Source: JBKJUK01 sp046590705 (lineage in GTDB: Bacteria; Acidobacteriota; Thermoanaerobaculia; Gp7-AA8). From it: DNA of 18,506 nucleotides. Location of the stretch: the NCBI GenBank assembly GCA_046590705.1, contig JBKJUK010000026.1, positions 1 through 18,506 on the forward strand, read 5' to 3'. Of this stretch, positions 14,501 through 18,506 are shown in pieces. The notes below the pieces were generated by a model, which saw nothing but the letters and a program-made list of their open reading frames with translations, did no database searches and was not told the DNA's origin. Within the stretch, counting starts at the first letter, position 1. Every line of letters starts with the position of its first letter. A program made the position numbers and the translations under genes.

Positions 14501-16165
14501 TCCAGGTCTCGCGGTGATCACGTCATCAACACGGTTCCAGATGATCCGCGGCCGAAGTTCGGCGAATTCGTCGGATGGATAAACGCCTGAGAGCATATCG
14601 AGCACGCCCTCGAAGATGGTCCGGCTAAGCTCAGCGTAGGGCGCGGCCTGCCTGACAATCCGGTACAGTTCGTCAGGTGTCCACTCATCGAACGAGGTGA
14701 TGGCCACCAGCTGTTGCGCGAGAACGTCCAGCGGATTTCTCGGATAGCGTATCGCTTCGATATTGCCGCGGTGCATCGCTGCCGTCACCGCGGCGCAGGC
14801 CAGCAGATCGCCTCTGAATTTCGGAAAGATCACACCCCTGCTGGTGGCCCCGACCTGGTGACTTGCGCGCCCGATCCGCTGCATACCGCTGGCGATGGAA
14901 GGAGGGGCTTCGATCTGAATCACCAGATCGATGGCGCCCATGTCGATCCCGAGCTCGAGCGAGGAGGTTGCGATCAGAGCCGGCAGGCGGCCCGACTTGA
15001 GGTCGTCCTCGATTTCGGCTCGCTGCTCCCGTGCAATCGAGCCGTGATGCGCACGGACGATACTCTCGCCGGCAAGCTCGTTCAGTGCTGCAGCAAGTCG
15101 CTCCGCCAGGCGACGGCTGTTGACGAAAATGAGCGTGGAGCGGTGCTGCTTGATCAGCTCCAGAAGTCGTGGATGGATTGCAGGCCAGATCGAGGCGCGG
15201 ACCGGTCCCTGTGACGCCGCACCGGAGGGAATCTCGACTGGCTCCCCGAGCCGGGCCATCTCCTCAACCGGAACTTCGATGCGCATCTCCAGATGTTTCT
15301 TCTCCCCCGTGTCGACGATGGTCACGGCCCTGGGACGCGAAGTCATGGAGTCGCCCGCGGTGAATTCGTCAGACAGCGGAAGTAGAGCTGCTTCCGCTTC
15401 GGGGGGAAGAAGCAACGGCAGAGACTGCGACTGGTCGGCGACGAAACCGTTCAGAAATTTCGCGACCTCGTCGAGGGGACGCTGCGTTGCGGAAAGTCCG
15501 ATCCGTTGTGGGCGTCTCTCGCAAAGTAATTCAAGGCGTTCGAGCGAGAGCGCCAGGTGCGCTCCGCGTTTGGTTGGAACCAGCGCGTGAATCTCGTCGA
15601 TGATGACGGTATCGATGGTCCGCAGCGTCTCCCTGGCGTTCGAGGTGAGCATGAGAAAGAGCGACTCGGGAGTCGTGATCAGAATATCTGTCGGCTCACG
15701 AAGAAAGCGTGCGCGATCCCGCTGCGGTGTATCCCCGGTCCGCACACCGATCGTCGGCTGATGGAACTCGATCCCGGCCGCATTCGCCGCATGCGCGATT
15801 CCGATGAGGGGCGCTCGGAGATTCCGCTCGACGTCGACGGCCAGGGCCTTGAGAGGAGAGATGTAGAGCACACGACACCCCTCGCCTTTGGCTCCGGCCC
15901 CGTACGCGAACATCAACCGGTTGATACACCAGAGAAAGGCCGTGAGCGTCTTTCCGCTGCCGGTGGGAGCGAAGATCAGTGTGGATTCGCCGCTGGCAAT
16001 GGCCGGCCAGCCCTTGATCTGCGCGATGGTCGGGTTGGCAAATGAACTGCGAAACCACGACGCGATCGTCGGATGAAAAAGCTCCAGCACCTTCCAGGGA
16101 TCGACCTCCCCTCGCATTGGTTTCGAACCCGCTGACTTCTTCGATTTCGTACGCACGCTGGACAC
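11564..16165 (-). CDS. lhr: Lhr superfamily 2 DNA helicase, full length
   Basis: This protein of about 1533 residues is an ATP-dependent 3'-5' DNA translocase/helicase of the Lhr family. Counting from GTG 16165, Walker A is APTGSGKT (66-73), the DEIH box is at 190-193 (VIIDEIHALVP), motif III is SATQ (225-228), and motif VI includes QRIGRASHQVG after LELGIDMGAIDLVIQIEAPPS. The Lhr-specific winged-helix and beta-barrel region follows, and the long C-terminal domain is present (Lhr-core proteins stop near 850-900). Bacterial long Lhr proteins are about 1500 residues, in line. Start alternatives are ATG 16207, GTG 16156 and ATG 16117; GTG 16165 has AAAGGG three bases upstream. It is the first gene of a unit with nei. 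Lhr is DNA-damage-linked in mycobacteria, and uracil-glycosylase activity has been reported for the E. coli C-terminal region. Confidence 0.95.
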   Translation of the reverse strand: MSSVRTKSKKSAGSKPMRGEVDPWKVLELFHPTIASWFRSSFANPTIAQIKGWPAIASGESTLIFAPTGSGKTLTAFLWCINRLMFAYGAGAKGEGCRVLYISPLKALAVDVERNLRAPLIGIAHAANAAGIEFHQPTIGVRTGDTPQRDRARFLREPTDILITTPESLFLMLTSNARETLRTIDTVIIDEIHALVPTKRGAHLALSLERLELLCERRPQRIGLSATQRPLDEVAKFLNGFVADQSQSLPLLLPPEAEAALLPLSDEFTAGDSMTSRPRAVTIVDTGEKKHLEMRIEVPVEEMARLGEPVEIPSGAASQGPVRASIWPAIHPRLLELIKQHRSTLIFVNSRRLAERLAAALNELAGESIVRAHHGSIAREQRAEIEDDLKSGRLPALIATSSLELGIDMGAIDLVIQIEAPPSIASGMQRIGRASHQVGATSRGVIFPKFRGDLLACAAVTAAMHRGNIEAIRYPRNPLDVLAQQLVAITSFDEWTPDELYRIVRQAAPYAELSRTIFEGVLDMLSGVYPSDEFAELRPRIIWNRVDDVITARPGAKKIVIINGGTIPDRGLYGVFLAGAEKPSRVGELDEEMVFEARVGETFVLGASTWRIEEITHDRVLVSPAPGEPGKMPFWHGDTANRSVEFGEQIGQLLRELTSEKRELAAKRLVESHDLDERAAENLLQYIDDQRAATESVPDDRTILVERVRDELGDWRVCVLSPLGGRIHAPWAMAVIARVREEAGIDVEAMWSDDGFIIRFPDSDAPPDVELCLPNPEEIERLVVRQLGSSALFAARFRENATRALLLPRKRPGVRAPLWQQRRRAADLLHVAARFGSFPILLETYRECLRDIFDIPALVSTLQRLQQRVIRTVIVDTDKPSPFAGSLLFRYVANYIYDGDAPLAERRAQALSIDQSQLRELLGEGELRDLLDADAIAEVEEQLQQVAEKFRARNLDGLHDLLMRLGDLSSEEIALRTASSEVASSIDELAKQRRAIPIRIGGMDRFIAAEDSARYRDALGIPLPAGIPERFLQAVPDAAAELVLRYARHHGPFTAAEVATRYSLGKQLAESILARVVERGRVIEGEFRPGGTQREFCDSEVLRIIRRKSLAKLRKEVEPVEPESFVRFLSTWQGITRPKGGLNALLDTLENLQGYPLTASILETDILPARVAGYKPSDLDTLMAAGEVIWVGSEPLGERDGRLQIYLTDQFPRLHQSQPEATLTEKQTQVLEFLSQGGASFFATIHEGIGGGFPSETVDALWDLLWAGLISNDTFHAMRSYIGRGAAGKKRIVPGGAFRSRRVAPQGAEGRWSLAPAKRSTLEQRSIALAQQLLARYGVLTREAVAAEEIRGGFSAVYDVLKVLEESGKIRRGFFVGGVAATQFAVPAAVDLLRAVRDQGEALETTMLAAADPANPYGTILKWPSTGTFGRYVGAHVILVDGSLACYISRGEKQLIVQLPEEEPNRSRTAKEIARTLVSLVTEGRRRALLINEINGAPAIQHILADSLRSAGFVASGSSLQLRALVRRDGLRA

Positions 16166-16253
16166 GATCCCTTTCTCACTGCAAGAATGGCGACATTGCC
16201 TGGTCATCCATACAGGCCGTCATTGATACGGTGACTGAAGGAATCAAGATTCC

Positions 16254-17018
16254 ATGCGTCTGAAAGTCCTCGGTGCTTATGGCGCTTCCGATGCCTCCCA
16301 CAACCTGACGGGATATCTCATCGACGATCGTCTTGCGGTCGATGCAGGCACACTTACCTCGAAACTTTCCTACGCTCATCAGAGCAGGATCGAGGCAGTT
16401 TTCGTCACGCACGCGCATGCGGATCACACGCGTGACCTGCCGCATCTCATCCACAACCGATTCAACCAGGAAGGGCCGCCGCTCACCATCCTGGCCTCGA
16501 CTGATGTCATGAACAGCCTTCGCTCCCATGTCTTCAACGGGGAGGTCTGGCCGGACTTCGAGAAGCTGGCCTCGCCAATCACCGGAAAACCCGCCATCCG
16601 TTACCAGGCGCTGAAACCTGGGAAACGAACGGCGGTCGGCGACTGTTTCTACACTGCGGTGGAAGTCGAACACTCGGTGACTGCGGCCGGGGTCATCATC
16701 GAAATTGGCGCGCAGACTATCGTCTTCACCGGAGACACTGCTCCAACCCGCGAGATCTGGAAACGGACAAACAAAACCGCGAACGTCGTCGCCGTCGTCA
16801 CAGAGGCCTCGTTTCCGAACGATTTCGCCCAACTCGCGCGCGATACAGGACATCTCACACCGCACGATCTCGCAGAAGAGCTGAAGAAAATCGAAGCTGA
16901 CGTTCCGGTCTACGCCTCGCATCGCAAGCTGCCTTTCGAGATGAAGATTGAATCGGAAGTGCGCAACATCCGAGATCGGCGGGCGCGGGTCATGGTCGAG
17001 AAGCAATACACTTTCTGA
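16254..17018 (+). CDS. Metallo-beta-lactamase-fold hydrolase, class II cyclic-nucleotide phosphodiesterase-like
   Basis: This 254-residue cytoplasmic protein has the binuclear-metal signature THAHADH (H53, H55, D57, H58), further ligands H140 (VEHS) and D161 (FTGDT), and GHLTPH (H200, H204) with H223 near the end (YASHR). The order and the GHLTP motif resemble class II cAMP phosphodiesterases (CpdP/PDE1 type) more than beta-lactamases or glyoxalases. The substrate is not provable from sequence; cAMP or another phosphodiester, including RNA ends, is possible. No signal peptide is present. The start ATG 16254 lies in an 88-bp divergent spacer shared with lhr; AAGGA lies about 13 nt upstream, a weak binding site. 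The next gene starts about 100 nt downstream and appears to have its own promoter. Confidence 0.87.
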   Translation: MRLKVLGAYGASDASHNLTGYLIDDRLAVDAGTLTSKLSYAHQSRIEAVFVTHAHADHTRDLPHLIHNRFNQEGPPLTILASTDVMNSLRSHVFNGEVWPDFEKLASPITGKPAIRYQALKPGKRTAVGDCFYTAVEVEHSVTAAGVIIEIGAQTIVFTGDTAPTREIWKRTNKTANVVAVVTEASFPNDFAQLARDTGHLTPHDLAEELKKIEADVPVYASHRKLPFEMKIESEVRNIRDRRARVMVEKQYTF

Positions 17019-17103
17019 ATTCGGACGATCCCTTCCAACTTTTCAAAGTCGCCGTCACAGCCCCCGGTCGTCGGGACCGCGCCGTGCATCCCCACGACCC
17101 TCC

Positions 17104-17111
17104 TATACAAT
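17104..17111 (+). promoter_or_regulatory. -10 box TATACAAT placing the transcription start at the glycosyltransferase ATG
   Basis: TATACAAT ends 8 nt before ATG 17120. With usual spacing, the transcript would begin at or within a base or two of that ATG, and no Shine-Dalgarno sequence is present between. A -35 box is not obvious. This suggests a leaderless message. Confidence 0.5.
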
Positions 17112-17119
17112 CGACGCGC

Positions 17120-17959
17120 ATGCTCCCGCTCTCTGTACTGATCCACACGCTCAACGAGGTCGACAAAATCGAGGACTGCATCGAGTCCGTTCGATGGGCT
17201 GACGAAATTTACCTGCTTGATTCGTTCTCCACCGACGGAACCGTAGAACTCGTTCGATCCCGTTTCCCGGAAGTGAGAATCGAACAGCGTGTCTCGCTCG
17301 GATCTGCGGCGCAGAAGAACTATGGAATGACGCAGACCGCGTATCCCTGGATTCTCGTGCTGGACGCCGATGAGCGCATCACCACGACTCTCCGAAACGA
17401 GATCGAAACACTTCTCAGCGATGTTCCTGCGCTCTGGGCCTTCTCGATCGGCAGACGAAATTTCGTGCTCGGAAAGGAAGTGCGTTTCAGTGGGCTTCAG
17501 AGAGACAGGGTGGTGCGTCTCTTTCACCGTGATCATGCCCGATACCCGAACCGCCGAGTGCACGCGGACCTGCTCGTGGACGGCGAACATGGCTTCCTCA
17601 CGAACAAGATGGATCATCTCTACGTGAGGTCTTTCGACCACATGATCGAAAAGATGACGCGCTACGGAGTGTGGGGAGCCACTACGCTTTTCCTGAACAA
17701 CGAGAAATCGGGAGTGGTGACAATCCTTGTGCATCCGCTCAGCCGATTCGTACGCGACTACTTTCTCAACCTGGGCTTTCTCGACGGCGCGCGAGGTCTC
17801 ATCGTCGTCGGTATGCACGTCTATTACACGTTCTGGAAGTACGCGAAGCTGTGGGAGTTTCATGAACTCAGACGAACCGGCCAGGTCGTCCCTCTGCCGG
17901 AGAGCGATCTCGCAGAAGAACGCTGGGCGTTGCCCTGGAAGAGTAAGCCTCCGGAGTAG
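17120..17959 (+). CDS. Family 2 glycosyltransferase (WaaE/KdtX-like)
   Basis: This 279-residue inverting glycosyltransferase of the GT-A fold probably builds lipopolysaccharide core or another envelope glycan from a nucleotide sugar. It begins MLPLSVLIHTLNE, the first strand of the fold. The nucleotide-binding DSFSTDGT (34-41) and the metal-binding DAD (82-84, LVLDADERI) are present. The C-terminal third has hydrophobic and aromatic helices (about 185-245) suggesting membrane association, as in WaaE-type enzymes. I start at ATG 17120 because a GTG 36 nt upstream (17084) would add a Pro/His-rich stretch outside the fold and would lie before the -10 box. No other glycan gene is adjacent, so the acceptor is unknown. 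Confidence 0.88.
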   Translation: MLPLSVLIHTLNEVDKIEDCIESVRWADEIYLLDSFSTDGTVELVRSRFPEVRIEQRVSLGSAAQKNYGMTQTAYPWILVLDADERITTTLRNEIETLLSDVPALWAFSIGRRNFVLGKEVRFSGLQRDRVVRLFHRDHARYPNRRVHADLLVDGEHGFLTNKMDHLYVRSFDHMIEKMTRYGVWGATTLFLNNEKSGVVTILVHPLSRFVRDYFLNLGFLDGARGLIVVGMHVYYTFWKYAKLWEFHELRRTGQVVPLPESDLAEERWALPWKSKPPE

Positions 17960-18008
17960 CGACGGGCGGGACAGAGGAGGTCTCCTGTTGCGGGAGGGCC
18001 CTGAGCGC

Positions 18009-18035
18009 AAAAAAGGCGCCGGTCTCCCGACGCCT
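18009..18035 (-). terminator. Rho-independent terminator of the lytic transglycosylase gene
   Basis: Read on the minus strand, AGGCGTCGG-GAGA-CCGGCGCCT forms a 9-bp stem with one mismatch and a four-base loop, followed by TTTTT. It lies about 26 nt after the transglycosylase stop. On the plus strand no T-run follows, so it acts in one direction. Confidence 0.85.
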
Positions 18036-18060
18036 CTGGTTGAACTTAAAAGCCAGCCAA

Positions 18061-18506
18061 CTACCGCATGGAGGCTACCTGAATGACCGCGGGCTCAGCG
18101 ATTTCAGCCATTCTCCCTGCGACACGATCCTCGAAGTCTTTCTCCGAAATCAGAACCTTCTTCACATAATTCTGTGTCTCTTTGAAGGGCGGTATCCCAT
18201 CGAAACGCCGTACATTTCCCTCGCCTGCGTTGTACGCCGCAATGATTTTCCGACGATCTCCGTCGAAGCGTTTCTCGAGATACTTCAAATACTTTGCTCC
18301 TGCCGCAACATTTTCGGCGGGATTCATCAGATTCCTTGCTCCCATCCACTTGCCAGTACGGGGAACAAGCTGCATCAGTCCCTGGGCTCCGGCCTGCGAG
18401 CGAGCATTCGGAATGAAGCGCGACTCGGTCTGTACTACGGCGCCCACCAGCTCCGGAGAGAGATTGTTTTTCTTTGCCTCTTTGTAGATGAGCGATCCGA
18501 AGGGAA
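18061..18506 (-). CDS. Lytic transglycosylase, SLT (family 1) domain, 5' end outside the window
   Basis: The visible 148 or so C-terminal residues are a nearly complete SLT domain that cuts the MurNAc-GlcNAc bond of peptidoglycan to a 1,6-anhydro product. The frame stays open to the right edge: before the internal GTG at 18447 it reads FGSLIYKEAKKNNLSPELV, the usual first helix of the fold, so the gene is truncated by the window and GTG 18447 is not its start. The catalytic Glu is in VVQTESRF, followed by AGAQGLMQLVPRTG, the NPAENVAAGAKYL helix and IIAAYNAGEGNVRR, the classical SLT blocks. About 40 residues follow the domain, ending in VASMR. A signal peptide is expected upstream but not visible. 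It acts in the periplasm in wall turnover. Confidence 0.93.
   Translation of the reverse strand, partial: PFGSLIYKEAKKNNLSPELVGAVVQTESRFIPNARSQAGAQGLMQLVPRTGKWMGARNLMNPAENVAAGAKYLKYLEKRFDGDRRKIIAAYNAGEGNVRRFDGIPPFKETQNYVKKVLISEKDFEDRVAGRMAEIAEPAVIQVASMR

Noticed and set aside
16910..18010. 366-codon open frame on the minus strand
   Set aside because: It lies antisense to the phosphodiesterase-like and glycosyltransferase genes, both of which have full conserved motifs. Its translation has no recognisable domain and it has no plausible start signal.

Overview
The window reads as chromosomal DNA of a moderately GC-rich, didermic, probably free-living bacterium. The best lineage clue is a secreted VWFA-domain protein of the type abundant in Acidobacteriota. 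Dispersed palindromic repeats opening with CGTCATTCCGA, heptanucleotide arrays and GTG starts fit that, but there is no rRNA gene or other marker, so the phylum is an inference. I saw no phage, plasmid, IS transposase, CRISPR array or tRNA gene.

Layout: (1) 114-1823, minus: secreted FG-GAP/fibronectin-III protein. (2) 1824-2253: spacer with a facing pair of heptamer arrays. (3) 2254-4334, plus: two-gene operon of a LigD-type primase-polymerase and a LigC-type ATP-dependent DNA ligase, joined by TAATG. (4) 4416-6293: VWFA protein bracketed by two same-orientation 177-bp palindromic repeats. (5) 6027-7333: repeat-dense island around one small secreted protein (minus), with nested inverted repeats. 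(6) 7378-9045, plus: membrane-anchored M15/YcbK-like murein peptidase carrying a calcium-loop insertion, then a zinc-ribbon membrane protein. (7) 9088-9264: third 177-bp repeat. (8) 9308-10034, minus: an Ala/Lys-rich protein frame that switches at its stop codon into a Doc/Fic-like domain whose catalytic His is replaced by Ser. (9) 10276-10698, plus: stand-alone receiver protein. (10) 10711-16165, minus: Lhr helicase and a Nei/Fpg-type DNA glycosylase overlapping by 8 nt. (11) 16254-17959, plus: class II cyclic-nucleotide phosphodiesterase-like metallo-beta-lactamase protein and a family 2 glycosyltransferase with an apparently leaderless start. (12) 18061-18506, minus: lytic transglycosylase running off the right edge, followed by a clear terminator.

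The main functional theme is DNA repair. PolDom-LigC and Nei-Lhr both match gene pairs known from mycobacteria (Prim-PolC/LigC and Rv3297/Rv3296). A secondary theme is cell envelope: murein peptidase, lytic transglycosylase, LPS-type glycosyltransferase and secreted beta-propeller and VWFA proteins. The most unusual material is the layered repeat structure at 4416-7333 and 9088-9264, and the frame switch plus degenerate active site of the Doc-like gene.
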